DNA from: Clostridium tetanomorphum
GTDB taxonomy: Bacteria > Bacillota > Clostridia > Clostridiales > Clostridiaceae
Assembly (NCBI RefSeq): GCF_017873215.1
Contig: NZ_JAGGKA010000001.1
Span: 62,001-126,000 of the forward strand
Direction of reading: 5' to 3'
DNA: 64,000 bases
This document shows positions 25,037 to 35,023 of the stretch, piece after piece. The number at the start of each line of letters is the position of its first letter. Position 1 is the first letter of the stretch. A program made the position numbers and the translations under genes. Under the pieces are notes generated by a model. The model was not told the origin of the DNA and did not search any database. It worked only from the letters and a program-made list of their open reading frames with translations.

Positions 25037-25704
25037 TGAATATATTAATAGTTGGTGGATGGAAAAAAGCAGATTTCTTATTGAATTCTCTATTATCAAA
25101 AAAGCATAAAGTAACAGTAATTCATGATAATTATGAATATTGCAAAATTTTATCACGTAAGTATGATGCTCCTATAATATGTGGTGATGGAAGTAAACAA
25201 TATATTCTTGAGGAAGCAAAAATATACAATGCGGATATTATAATTGCAATGACACCCAAAGATGCAGATAATTTAGTTATATGTCAGCTTGCAAAGAATG
25301 TGTACGGTATTAAGAGAACATTTGCTACAGTAGCAAATCCTAAGAATGTAGAAGTTTTTAAAAAATTGGGAGTTGATACAGTAGTAAGTGCCACATATAT
25401 AATGGCTGGTATAATTGAACAAATTGCAACTGTTGAAGAAATATCTAATTTTATACCTTTAGAAGGTGGCAAAATAGTTTTGATGGAGATTATTATAAAA
25501 AGCGAATATCCTATTTGCAATAAGTCTATCACAGAAATAAAATTTCCTGAAAAGGCTATTATTGGATTTATTATTAGAGGGGTAAATAGCATAATTCCAA
25601 AAGGAAAAACAAAGATTTTAAAGAATGATAAATTAATTGTTTTATCACCACCTAATGTACAAAAAGAGGTAATAAAACTAGTAGTTGGGAGTAATGGTTT
25701 ATGA
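25036..25704 (+). CDS. trkA: TrkA-like potassium uptake regulator (RCK_N + RCK_C)
   Basis: A 222-residue protein with RCK_N (about 1-125) and RCK_C (about 135-215) domains. The nucleotide loop is altered to VGGWKKADFLLN, which lacks the third Gly of GxGxxG, so nucleotide binding may be weak; GDGSKQYILEEAKIYNADI and AMTPKDADN keep the fold. It overlaps the RCK_N-only gene by 1 bp and trkH by 4 bp (ATGA). It regulates the TrkH membrane subunit encoded next. Confidence 0.82.
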   Translation: MNILIVGGWKKADFLLNSLLSKKHKVTVIHDNYEYCKILSRKYDAPIICGDGSKQYILEEAKIYNADIIIAMTPKDADNLVICQLAKNVYGIKRTFATVANPKNVEVFKKLGVDTVVSATYIMAGIIEQIATVEEISNFIPLEGGKIVLMEIIIKSEYPICNKSITEIKFPEKAIIGFIIRGVNSIIPKGKTKILKNDKLIVLSPPNVQKEVIKLVVGSNGL

Positions 25705-27185
25705 TGTCAAGGAACAATAATATATTTAGCGATAATAAAGTTGTATTTGGATATATTGGGGTTCTAACAATGATAATTGGAATTATTATTTTACTACCTT
25801 TAATTGTTATAATTGTTTATCCAAATGAAAGCAAATATGCGGCTGACTTTATAATACCATCATTTATTGCTATACTTGTTGGCTTTATACTAAGTCGTTT
25901 CATAAAATTGAATGAAAGGCAAAATTTATCTGTTGCTCAAGATACAATAATAGTTGTATTTGTATGGATATTAGCTAGTTTTTTTTCTGCAATGCCATTT
26001 ATTTTATCTGGACAATTAAATTTCACTCAAGCATATTTTGAAGCAGTAAGTGGGTGGACAACTACTGGATTATCAGTGGTTAATGTTGAAGCTGCACCCA
26101 AAATATATTTGATGCATAGAAGCATTATGCAATTTTTTGGTGGAATTGGTCTGGTTTTAGTAATGGTTTCAGCATTATCGGCAACTTTTGGAATGAAACT
26201 TTATTCTTCAGAAGGACATTCGGATAGATTGTTACCTAATCTCCTTAGATCATCTAGAATGATTATGTCAATTTATATTGGGTATATTATTGCAGGAACA
26301 ATATTATATTATATTTTTGGAATGCCTTTATTTGATGGCATAAATCATTCTATAGCTGCTTTATCTACTGGTGGATTTGGTATTAAAACAGATAGTATAG
26401 GTGCATACAAAAGTTTTTCTATTGAATTAATAACAATTATTTTAATGATTTTAGGTACAACAAATTTTGCTGCTCATCTATTGTTAGTGAAAAGAAACTT
26501 TAGAAAATTTTTAAAGGTGGATGAAGTAAGATTTATGTTTTTAGTATTTGGAATATCAATACCGTTAGTGGCATTTTTTTCACTAAAAAACATTTATGGA
26601 AGTGTTTCAGAAAGTTTTAGAATTTCTGCTTTTCAGGTTGTATCAGCACTTTCAACTACAGGATTTTCTACTGTAAGTTTTAATAATTGGGATTCTTTTT
26701 CTATATTTATTATGATTATTTTAATGGTTATAGGTGGAGGGGCTGGTTCTACCGCTGGAGGAATAAAACTGTACAGAGTGTATTTAATGATTAAAACATT
26801 CTTTTGGAATTTAAAGAAAAAGTTCATGCCTGAACACATGGTTAATGAAGATTTTGTTTTTAAACCAGAAGGTAAAGTATATATACAAGAAAGTCATATA
26901 CTAGATGCAACCAATTATGCATTTATCTATATTGTTATATTATTTATAGGAACTGGTATTATAGTAGCAAATGGATATTCATTACAAGATGCTTTATTTG
27001 AATTTGCATCATCATTGGGAACAGTAGGATTATCAGTAGGGATTACATCTCCAACTACATCTGCAATTGTCTTATGGACCGAAATAATTGGAATGTTATT
27101 TGGTAGATTGGAGATATATGTAATATTTATAGCTATAATTAAAGTGTTTAAAGATATTAGAGTAGTTATAAATAGGAAATTCTAA
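25701..27185 (+). CDS. trkH: TrkH/KtrB-family potassium uptake channel subunit
   Basis: A 494-residue membrane protein with four M1-P-M2 repeats. The four selectivity-filter regions are seen as GWTTTGLS, LSTGGFG, LSTTGFST and LGTVGLSVG, each with the conserved glycine. The GGGAGSTAGGIK gating loop in the third repeat is also conserved. ATG 25701 lies in an ATGA overlap with trkA. With the RCK proteins it forms a K+ (or Na+-coupled K+) uptake channel, probably controlled by the KdpDE-like pair upstream. Confidence 0.9.
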   Translation: MMSRNNNIFSDNKVVFGYIGVLTMIIGIIILLPLIVIIVYPNESKYAADFIIPSFIAILVGFILSRFIKLNERQNLSVAQDTIIVVFVWILASFFSAMPFILSGQLNFTQAYFEAVSGWTTTGLSVVNVEAAPKIYLMHRSIMQFFGGIGLVLVMVSALSATFGMKLYSSEGHSDRLLPNLLRSSRMIMSIYIGYIIAGTILYYIFGMPLFDGINHSIAALSTGGFGIKTDSIGAYKSFSIELITIILMILGTTNFAAHLLLVKRNFRKFLKVDEVRFMFLVFGISIPLVAFFSLKNIYGSVSESFRISAFQVVSALSTTGFSTVSFNNWDSFSIFIMIILMVIGGGAGSTAGGIKLYRVYLMIKTFFWNLKKKFMPEHMVNEDFVFKPEGKVYIQESHILDATNYAFIYIVILFIGTGIIVANGYSLQDALFEFASSLGTVGLSVGITSPTTSAIVLWTEIIGMLFGRLEIYVIFIAIIKVFKDIRVVINRKF

Positions 27186-27390
27186 TAAATAAAAAATAAC
27201 GATATGAAGATACCATACATTTGAATTTTAAAAATGTAATCGACAATTAATCTATAAACCTTATACTATAAACTTTATGTAAAGATATAATCACTGAATG
27301 AACAATATAAATACTTACGTTTAAAAGGGCATTGTAGGTCAAGAAAAATCATAGAGATTTTGTTATTCTTATTGTAGGAGGTGTGGATTT

Positions 27391-28275
27391 ATGGAATCAT
27401 GGGAATCTATTCAAAAAACCTTAGATTACATTGAAGAAAATTTATCCGAAAAAATAGAAATCAATAATTTGGCAATGTCAGCACATTTGTCACCTTTTTA
27501 TTATCAGAGGTTGTTTAGTCGATTGGTTGGTAAGTCAGTTATGGAGTATATAAAGCTTCGTAGACTTGCCAAAGCTGCTGATCTTTTAGTAAATAGTAAT
27601 AGTAAAATTATTGATATTGGAATGACTGTTGGCTTTGGAAATCACGAAACATTTACTCGTTCATTTAAAGAAGCCTATAGTTTAACACCAGAAGCTTTTC
27701 GTAAACAGCCAAGACCACTAACACATTTTTTAAAGCCAGATTTATCTATGCAATATCGATTAGTGGAAGAAGATGTTCCACTTATAGCAGATGGTATTAT
27801 TTTAGAAGTGAGCCGTAGAGGGTTAAGGAATCCCCGTTTTTTTGAAGGTTTATCAAGTGATACACCTTTTCCTAATAATCCAGGATTAGATTATTTAGCT
27901 GAACTTTGGCACAATTTTCATAGTAAAAAAAGTACTATTGATAATTTAAAGCAAGGGGGTAATGAGATAGGTGTTGGAAGCCCTAGTGAAAAAGAGGGGT
28001 ATCTTAAGTATTTTGTAGGAGCGGAAGTAACAAATCCTAATAATCAAAGAGAGTTTACAATTTGGACGATACCAGTTGGAAATTATGTAGTTTGTTCATT
28101 TGAAGCTGAAAACTTTCATCTTTTAACTACTAACGCATTAGATAAAGCAGTACAATATATGTACAGTACGTGGCTTCCAAAAAATAAAATAATCACAGAT
28201 CCATTTATGGCTGAATTATATTTTGATATTAATAAAGAAGCTGTTTATATGGAAATTTGGTTAAAATTAGTTTAG
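27391..28275 (+). CDS. AraC-family regulator with GyrI-like effector domain
   Basis: A 294-residue regulator. Two helix-turn-helix motifs fill residues about 8-105 (IEINNLAMSAHLSPFYYQRL and IDIGMTVGFGNHETFTRSFK), followed by a GyrI-like/effector-binding domain (about 125-294). This N-terminal DNA-binding order is that of the Rob/SoxS-GyrI fusions that sense small hydrophobic compounds. AGGAGGTG precedes ATG 27391. It stands alone with no obvious adjacent target, so its regulon is unknown. Confidence 0.85.
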   Translation: MESWESIQKTLDYIEENLSEKIEINNLAMSAHLSPFYYQRLFSRLVGKSVMEYIKLRRLAKAADLLVNSNSKIIDIGMTVGFGNHETFTRSFKEAYSLTPEAFRKQPRPLTHFLKPDLSMQYRLVEEDVPLIADGIILEVSRRGLRNPRFFEGLSSDTPFPNNPGLDYLAELWHNFHSKKSTIDNLKQGGNEIGVGSPSEKEGYLKYFVGAEVTNPNNQREFTIWTIPVGNYVVCSFEAENFHLLTTNALDKAVQYMYSTWLPKNKIITDPFMAELYFDINKEAVYMEIWLKLV

Positions 28276-28444
28276 ATTATATAAATTAGAATACTTTTAA
28301 TTCTTGCGCTTATTAACAATTGTAGTATAAGTAACAAATTAAATCCATAAAGTATAATATAATCTCTTTTTATATGGTAAAGCATAAGCCTATCTTATAT
28401 AATAATAAGGTACTAAAAATTTTTGAGAGAAGGTTAAAGAGCAT

Positions 28445-31400
28445 ATGAAAAGAATAAATGAAATTTTTAGTGATTATGAAGTAGGGGGGAGCATAAATAC
28501 TGCCATTGTGGAATCTGTGGTCTTAAGTAAAAAAACTAAAACTGTAAAAATGAAAATAAGCTCAGATAAATATATTGAAATAAGAGAACTTGAACGCTTT
28601 AATAAGTTTATTAGACAAAGGTTTGCATTAAATGATTCTAAAATCGCTGTAAAGTATGCTGATGGAATAGATAAAAAGCCAATAGAAGAAGAACTGAAAA
28701 ATATTATATTCTTAATGTCAGATAAATATCCTGCTTTAAAAGCAGTACTAAATAGTAGCGAATTTGAGGTGGTTAACAATACCATAAATTTTAATTTTAA
28801 AGTACCAGTATCAGGTTTTTTAAAATCCATGGATTATGATAAAAAAATCTATAACATTATAAAAAACCTATACGGCACAAACTATAAAATAGATTTTATT
28901 GATAAAGTAAGTAGTGAAGAATTAATAAGGATGCAAGAGGATAAACGTGCAAGTGAAATGCTAATTATTACAAAGGAAGTCAAGAACGCCTTAAGCAATA
29001 ATACCCCTAAATTGTCTAAGGAAGTTGTAGAAAAAAAACAGGAAATAAAAGTAGAAAACGATGGGAAAAAGGGCAATTCCCTGTTGATACTAGGCAGAAG
29101 CATTAAAATTAGAGAAACTATAATAAAAATTACTGACATTACACCGGATGAGGGAAGGGTTGCTATAGAGGGGGAAATATTTAATATAGAAGAAAAGGAA
29201 TTAAGGAGCGGAAAAACATTAATTTCCTTTGATTTATATGATGGATCAAGTTCTATGACCTGTAAGGCTTTTTGTAAACCCGGTGAAGAAAGTGATGTAT
29301 TATCCAGGCTTAAAAAGGCTAAGGGGATTAGAATTGCTGGAAATGCTGGCTATAGCAAGTTTACCGATGAAATTGAGATTATTGCCAATACTATAGTAGA
29401 AACAGAAGGCTTAAAGAAAATTAAGAGGCAGGATAATGCAAAGGTGAAGAGAGTAGAATTGCATATGCATACACAAATGAGTCAAATGGATGCTATGACC
29501 GGTGCTACTGATTTGATTAAAAGAGCTATGAGCTGGGGGATGAAATCCATTGCCATAACAGACCATGGAGTGGTGCAGGCTTTTCCTGAGGCTCATAAGC
29601 TCTTAGGAAGAGATAATCCTGATATGAAGGTTATATATGGAGTAGAGGCCTACTTGGCACCAGATAAAAAGCCTTCTGTAACAAACCCAAAAGGACAGAG
29701 TATTGATACTATTTATTGTGTGCTGGATTTGGAAACTACAGGTTTTTCACCAGTAACAGAAAAAATTACTGAAATAGGAATAATGAAACTTAAAGATGGA
29801 AAAGTAATAGATCAATTTAGCTGTTTTGTAAATCCTGAAAAGCCTATTCCATCAAGGGTGATAGAGGTTACAAATATAACTGATGATATGGTAAGAGATG
29901 CAGAAACTATAGAACAGGTATTTCCTAAGATGCTAGATTTTATTAAGGATAGTGTTTTGGTTGCTCATAATGCTACATTTGATGTGGGCTTCTTAAAGCA
30001 TAATGCAAGGATGTTAGGTTATGACTTTGATTTTACATATGTAGACACTTTGTCCTTAGCACAGGGACTTTTCCCTGATTTTAAGACTTATAAATTAGGG
30101 AGAATTGCTAAAAATCTTGGCATAAAAGTGGAGGTTGCTCACAGAGCTTTAGATGATGTAGATACTACCGTTAAGGTATTTAATGTAATGCTTGAAAAGC
30201 TAAAGAAAAGGGGAGCAGAAACTCTTCAGGATATAGATACATACAGTATTGATGAGGAAGCTAAGAAACAGCAATATAAAAAGCTTAAAACCTATCACGC
30301 TATAATATTTGCAAAGGATTATGTGGGACTAAAGAACTTGTATAGATTAGTATCTTATTCTCATTTAGATTATTTTTATAAAAAGCCTCGTATATTAAAG
30401 AGTTTATATAAGAAATATTCTGAGGGGTTAATTCTTGGTAGTGCTTGCAGTGAAGGTGAGCTGTATCAGGCAATACTTTTAGGAAAATCTGATGAGGAAA
30501 TTGAAGCTATTGCAAAGGAATATGATTATTTGGAAATACAGCCGCTAGGAAATAATGATTATTTAGTAAGAACAGAGCAGGTACCAAATAGAGAATATCT
30601 AAAGGAAATCAATAGAAAAATTGTGGCTTTGGGAGAAAAACTAAATAAGCTTGTAGTAGCCACAGGAGATGTTCATTTCATGGATCCTGAGGATGAAATA
30701 TATAGACGTATACTAGAGGCAGGACAGGGATTTAAGGATGCAGATAATCAGGCTCCTCTATATTTAAGGACTACAGAAGAGATGCTTGAGGAATTTTCCT
30801 ATTTAGGGCAAGAAAAGGCTTATGAGGTAGTAGTCACTAATACTAATAAGATAGCAGATATGTGTGAGCCAATTAGTCCTATTTCCCCAGAAAAAGCTAC
30901 ACCACACATAGATGGATGTGAGCAGACTATTAAGGATATAGCTTATGGTAGGGCTCATGAGCTATATGGAGACCCATTGCCGGAAATTGTTCAGTCTAGA
31001 CTGGATAGAGAACTGGATTCCATTATAAAAAATGGTTTCTCTGTAATGTATATTATCGCCCAAAAATTAGTATGGAAATCCAATGAGGATGGCTATCTGG
31101 TAGGTTCCAGAGGTTCTGTTGGTTCCTCTGTTGTAGCATATATGACAGGTATAACGGAAGTAAATGCATTACCGCCTCATTACAGATGCCCTAGCTGTAA
31201 ATATTCTGATTTTACAGATTATGGTATTAAGAATGGCTTTGATTTATCAGATAAAACTTGCCCTGTTTGTGGAGAAAGTCTAGCTAAGGATGGAATAGAT
31301 ATACCTTTTGAAACATTTTTAGGATTTAATGGTGATAAGGAGCCGGATATAGACTTAAACTTTTCAGGAGAATATCAGGCAAAGGCCCATAAATATACAG

Positions 31401-32791
31401 AGGTCATATTTGGAAAGGGCACAACTTTTAAGGCTGGAACCATAGGTACCATAGCGGAGAAAACAGCTTTCGGGTACGTAAAAAAGTATTTTGATGAAAA
31501 AAATCGTACAGTAAATAAGGCGGAAATTACCAGAATCTCAAAAGGCTGTACAGGTATAAAAAGAACTACGGGACAGCATCCTGGAGGAATAATAGTAGTG
31601 CCAAAAGGGCGTGAAATTTTTGAGTTTTGTCCCGTACAGCATCCTGCTGATGACCCAAATTCAGATATTATAACAACACATTTTGATTATCACTCTATTG
31701 ACCAGAATTTATTGAAGCTGGATATACTGGGCCATGATGATCCGACAGTCATAAGAATGTTGCAGGATATAACTGGAGTAGATCCACAAACTATACCTAT
31801 GGATGATAAGGAGACTATGTCTATATTTTCATCTACAGAAGCTTTAGGCGTAACACCAGAACAGATAAATTCCAAGGTAGGAACCTTTGGTATTCCTGAA
31901 TTTGGTACTAAATTCGTAAGAGGAATGCTTTTAGATACTATGCCCAAAACCTTTTTTGATTTAATATGTATTTCTGGACTTTCTCACGGTACTGACGTAT
32001 GGGTGGGAAATGCTAAGGACTTAGTTGATTCAGGAGTAGTTACATTAGGTGAGGCAGTATGTACCAGAGATGATATTATGATTTATCTTATCAAAAAAGG
32101 TCTGCCACCGAATACTGCCTTCAAGATAATGGAGTTGGTACGTAAAGGAAAGGCACTAAAGGATCCTGAAAAATGGGCAGAATATGAGGCTTTAATGAGG
32201 AAGCATGAGGTGCCGGAATGGTACATAGATTCCTGTAAAAAGATAAAATATATGTTCCCTAAAGCACATGCTGCAGCCTATGTAATGATGGCTTTTAGAA
32301 TAGCTTGGTTTAAGGTTCATATACCTAAGGCCTATTATGCAGCGTATTTTACCATCAGAGCAAAGGCCTTTGACAGCGAATTTATGATATTCGGAAAAGA
32401 AAAGGTTAAAGAAAAGATGAAGGAAATTGAAATGATTGGCAATCAAGCTGCTCCTAAGGATAAGGATATGTACGATGACTTAGAAATAGTTTTGGAAATG
32501 TACGAGAGAGGTATTAAATTCCTGTCCATTAATTTATATAAATCCCATGCTACCAAATTCCTAGTAGAGGAGGATGGCTTAAGACCGCCTCTAAACAGTA
32601 TAGCTGGTATGGGAAATGTGGCTGCAGAAGGTATATTTAATGCAGCACATGAAGAAAAGCCATTAAGTTCTATAGAGGATTTAAAGAAACGAGCTAAGAT
32701 TGGGAATGTTGCTATAGATTTACTTAAAAAATTTGGCTGTTTAAAAGGTCTTCCAGAAAGTGATCAAGTGTGCTTTTTTGATATAATGTAA
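28445..32791 (+). CDS. polC: DNA polymerase III PolC-type alpha subunit
   Basis: A 1448-residue replicative polymerase of normal Gram-positive PolC length. Order of parts: N-terminal region, OB fold (about 215-310), PHP with HMHTQMSQMDAM (about 338), the inserted DnaQ-like 3'-5' exonuclease CVLDLETTGF (about 424) with HNATFDVGFL, rest of PHP, the four-Cys zinc site CPSC...CPVC (about 915-943), catalytic DIDLNFSGEYQ (about 965), fingers and HhH (GMGNVAAEGI). No lesions are visible. In most Clostridium genomes polC lies in the ispG-polC-rimP-nusA cluster; here it is isolated, so it may be a second copy. Confidence 0.95.
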   Translation: MKRINEIFSDYEVGGSINTAIVESVVLSKKTKTVKMKISSDKYIEIRELERFNKFIRQRFALNDSKIAVKYADGIDKKPIEEELKNIIFLMSDKYPALKAVLNSSEFEVVNNTINFNFKVPVSGFLKSMDYDKKIYNIIKNLYGTNYKIDFIDKVSSEELIRMQEDKRASEMLIITKEVKNALSNNTPKLSKEVVEKKQEIKVENDGKKGNSLLILGRSIKIRETIIKITDITPDEGRVAIEGEIFNIEEKELRSGKTLISFDLYDGSSSMTCKAFCKPGEESDVLSRLKKAKGIRIAGNAGYSKFTDEIEIIANTIVETEGLKKIKRQDNAKVKRVELHMHTQMSQMDAMTGATDLIKRAMSWGMKSIAITDHGVVQAFPEAHKLLGRDNPDMKVIYGVEAYLAPDKKPSVTNPKGQSIDTIYCVLDLETTGFSPVTEKITEIGIMKLKDGKVIDQFSCFVNPEKPIPSRVIEVTNITDDMVRDAETIEQVFPKMLDFIKDSVLVAHNATFDVGFLKHNARMLGYDFDFTYVDTLSLAQGLFPDFKTYKLGRIAKNLGIKVEVAHRALDDVDTTVKVFNVMLEKLKKRGAETLQDIDTYSIDEEAKKQQYKKLKTYHAIIFAKDYVGLKNLYRLVSYSHLDYFYKKPRILKSLYKKYSEGLILGSACSEGELYQAILLGKSDEEIEAIAKEYDYLEIQPLGNNDYLVRTEQVPNREYLKEINRKIVALGEKLNKLVVATGDVHFMDPEDEIYRRILEAGQGFKDADNQAPLYLRTTEEMLEEFSYLGQEKAYEVVVTNTNKIADMCEPISPISPEKATPHIDGCEQTIKDIAYGRAHELYGDPLPEIVQSRLDRELDSIIKNGFSVMYIIAQKLVWKSNEDGYLVGSRGSVGSSVVAYMTGITEVNALPPHYRCPSCKYSDFTDYGIKNGFDLSDKTCPVCGESLAKDGIDIPFETFLGFNGDKEPDIDLNFSGEYQAKAHKYTEVIFGKGTTFKAGTIGTIAEKTAFGYVKKYFDEKNRTVNKAEITRISKGCTGIKRTTGQHPGGIIVVPKGREIFEFCPVQHPADDPNSDIITTHFDYHSIDQNLLKLDILGHDDPTVIRMLQDITGVDPQTIPMDDKETMSIFSSTEALGVTPEQINSKVGTFGIPEFGTKFVRGMLLDTMPKTFFDLICISGLSHGTDVWVGNAKDLVDSGVVTLGEAVCTRDDIMIYLIKKGLPPNTAFKIMELVRKGKALKDPEKWAEYEALMRKHEVPEWYIDSCKKIKYMFPKAHAAAYVMMAFRIAWFKVHIPKAYYAAYFTIRAKAFDSEFMIFGKEKVKEKMKEIEMIGNQAAPKDKDMYDDLEIVLEMYERGIKFLSINLYKSHATKFLVEEDGLRPPLNSIAGMGNVAAEGIFNAAHEEKPLSSIEDLKKRAKIGNVAIDLLKKFGCLKGLPESDQVCFFDIM

Positions 32792-32853
32792 AGTACATTA
32801 TTGACTGCTAGTTTATTAATTTCATTCTAAAAGGTAGATAATAAAAAAGAAAG

Positions 32854-32903
32854 CTCATAAGAAAATAAAGTGTAACTTAAGTTGCACTTTATTTTCTTAT
32901 GAG
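32854..32903. terminator. Near-perfect 50-bp palindrome, bidirectional terminator between polC and the DUF2268 gene
   Basis: Bases 32854-32878 and 32879-32903 are mutually complementary with a single G-U pair and no real loop (CTCATAAG ... CTTATGAG at the ends). An A-run at 32842-32848 gives a T-run on the minus strand, so it should stop the convergent minus gene ending at 32949; on the plus strand it lies 63 bp past polC. Confidence 0.75.
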
Positions 32904-32948
32904 GTGTTCTTACAGCGATTTCTATTAACTTTGAAACTTTGCTAATCT

Positions 32949-33857
32949 TCAATTCCAAAAATCTTCTGTTTCCTTTAAGATATCAGAAGTCGGTGTAATG
33001 GTAGCTTCAAATATTGTTTTGCCAGTTTTATTAAGATAATGCTTGATCAGCTGATATCCACAAGCATATCCTGCACAATAAGGCATACCAACTGGTAATA
33101 TGCCACGCATGGTTACGATTTCGTCACCATAAAGAAATGCTGAAAGTTTATTAAAATCATTAATATTCAAATTCTCCTTAATTGCAGGTTTAATGATAGT
33201 TTTAAGTGTTTCTGTTGTTGTATTTTTAACCCACATACCTATTTTATCTTCGCCGAACATAAAGGAGGCAAAGTTTTCTGCTAACCCTTCACTAACAACC
33301 ATATCTCCCAGTGTAATTTTATTGTTACACTGCATAAATTGCCATCTTACATTGTGATTAGTTTCGTGAGCAAATACCACAGGTAACATTTTAAGCGACT
33401 TTTCATTTGGAATAATTGTTCCAATGATATATCCGGGAATTCCCCCATCCCCACAATAATCACCAGTCATTTTTGACATTGGATTTAGTGGATCATTCAA
33501 CAAAATAGTAAAAATATAATCTTTTACATGAAGTGAAATGCCGTTATCCTCAAATCCTTTAAGTGTTTTTGTAATACTTTCTTTACAAGCCTGCCAAAAG
33601 CTTTCATTACTGATTTTTTCAACAGCATCAACTTGTTCACTGTTAATCTGGCTTGGCGCAAATCCGCCACCCATACTATTTGCTATAACAACATCGTAGC
33701 CACCTAGACAATCTGATTCAAGTGGGATACCAACACATGACCACTTAAATTCAAATGGTTTCATCAGTTCATAGCGATATATGTCATCACGGTCTTCAGG
33801 CTTTGAAGAAATCATTTTTTTATAGATTTCATCTGATCTAATTGCTGTAACTTTCAT
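32949..33857 (-). CDS. DUF2268 predicted zinc-dependent protease
   Basis: A 302-residue protein. The metalloprotease motif HExxH is visible as VFAHETNHNVRW (about residue 155), with a glutamate downstream in SEGLAENFA as a probable third ligand: the DUF2268 pattern. GYACGYQLIKHYLNKTGK at the C-terminus is also typical. No signal peptide, so it should act in the cytoplasm. ATG 33857 after GAGGTAA is chosen; 23 further upstream codons in frame have no ribosome binding site. It is a single gene ended by the palindrome at 32854. Confidence 0.75.
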   Translation of the reverse strand: MKVTAIRSDEIYKKMISSKPEDRDDIYRYELMKPFEFKWSCVGIPLESDCLGGYDVVIANSMGGGFAPSQINSEQVDAVEKISNESFWQACKESITKTLKGFEDNGISLHVKDYIFTILLNDPLNPMSKMTGDYCGDGGIPGYIIGTIIPNEKSLKMLPVVFAHETNHNVRWQFMQCNNKITLGDMVVSEGLAENFASFMFGEDKIGMWVKNTTTETLKTIIKPAIKENLNINDFNKLSAFLYGDEIVTMRGILPVGMPYCAGYACGYQLIKHYLNKTGKTIFEATITPTSDILKETEDFWN

Positions 33858-34125
33858 TTTTTTACCTCGTTTCTTTTTAATATAGTTATAAAATACACTA
33901 TTACGTTGCGTTAAAGTCAATAGCAATCAACAACAAAATCTGAAGTTGGGTTTATTATTTTTATCATTTTGAAAAATGTGGTGAAAGGTATAGCTAAATA
34001 GAGACTTGATTAAAAATCACAGAATGAAGTTGATGATGTTTTAGATTAAATTAATCAATATGAGATTAATGGTATAGTTAGTAACTTAGAAAAGACGTTA
34101 GATTAAATAAAGCAGACATAAATTA

Positions 34126-34731
34126 CTATATCTCAAAATCTGGAATACTTTTTTCATTTATATAGCAAATTATTTTCCACGCTTCATCTATTACTCTTTG
34201 ATAGCCTTTTTCATTTTTATACCAATTATCTCTTTGAGTAGTTATATCATTTGCTGGACAAGGACTAAATGTTATCCAACTTGGCATATACGTTTCAGCC
34301 ATCAATAAGCTTCTTCTCATATGATAATTAGTGGTTACTAAAAGAATGTTATTAATATTACTTAATTTAAATGTTCTTTCTAAGGATAGTAATGCACAAA
34401 TCATATTCTCTTTTGTTGTCATTGACAGTTTTTCTAATAAAATATCTTCATCTGGTATGCCCATTTCAAGAGCCTTTCTCTTCATTATATCTGCTTCGCT
34501 AAGAAAACCATTTTCAGTTTCTAACATTCTACCGCCACAAAGAAGCATTTTAGAAGCTCGTTTATCTTGGTAAATTGATATTGCTTTAGGCAGTCTGTAT
34601 TTATGTGCTTTTCTACTGCCAAGAACCATTATACAATCACCTTTTTCTCCCATATCATCTAATCCTTCATAAAGCATTTTATCAATTATATTCTTTGATA
34701 AATCGTCCTTTTTAAGTAATGATACTTTCAT
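34126..34731 (-). CDS. YdcF/ElyC-like DUF218 domain protein
   Basis: A 201-residue protein with the DUF218 fold: CIMVLGSRKAHKYRLPKAI, a LLCGGR turn, then EADIMKRKALEMGIPDEDIL and the TTKENM-ALLSLER helix, then LLVTTNYHMRRSLLMA. The HMRRS segment is the family mark. No membrane helix is present, unlike ElyC/SanA. ATG 34731 follows GGAGGG; an upstream ATG at 34767 has none. The family is thought to act on nucleotide or lipid-linked substrates but function is unproven. A broken relative lies at 51889-52478. Confidence 0.75.
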   Translation of the reverse strand: MKVSLLKKDDLSKNIIDKMLYEGLDDMGEKGDCIMVLGSRKAHKYRLPKAISIYQDKRASKMLLCGGRMLETENGFLSEADIMKRKALEMGIPDEDILLEKLSMTTKENMICALLSLERTFKLSNINNILLVTTNYHMRRSLLMAETYMPSWITFSPCPANDITTQRDNWYKNEKGYQRVIDEAWKIICYINEKSIPDFEI

Positions 34732-34914
34732 TTGTATCCCTCCTGCAATATAAAATATCCTTTGCATTATAATAATTTACTGATGAGATGTAGTTATGGT
34801 GAAACTATATCTTATTTCCAATATAGTTTCACCAATGGCTTATATAAAAATTCCTATTTAACACTGTATTATTTAGTTTATTCATATATCTAATTTTTAT
34901 TATTTCTTCGTTAA

Positions 34915-35005
34915 ATATTTATATTGCAATACAAAAAACACCACAAAATTCAATTCATGAATAATGAGGTGTTCAGATAAATTATTTGTTTTTTCAGTAT
35001 TAAAA
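34915..35005 (-). repeat. Dispersed terminator-like repeat, copy 1
   Basis: AACACCACAAAATTCAA and the facing TGAGGTGTT (about 34937-34972) form a hairpin with a T-run on the minus strand. The same roughly 90-bp sequence, with scattered changes, recurs at about 47285-47380, again just past the end of a minus-strand gene. Here it terminates, or lies downstream of, the radical SAM gene. Confidence 0.6.
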
Positions 35006-35023
35006 TATTATGTATTAGTATTA

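Noticed and set aside
24605-25704. A single trkA gene split by a frameshift
   Set aside because: The first protein has its own complete N-domain and the second begins with a new full N-domain, so these are two RCK proteins, not halves of one.
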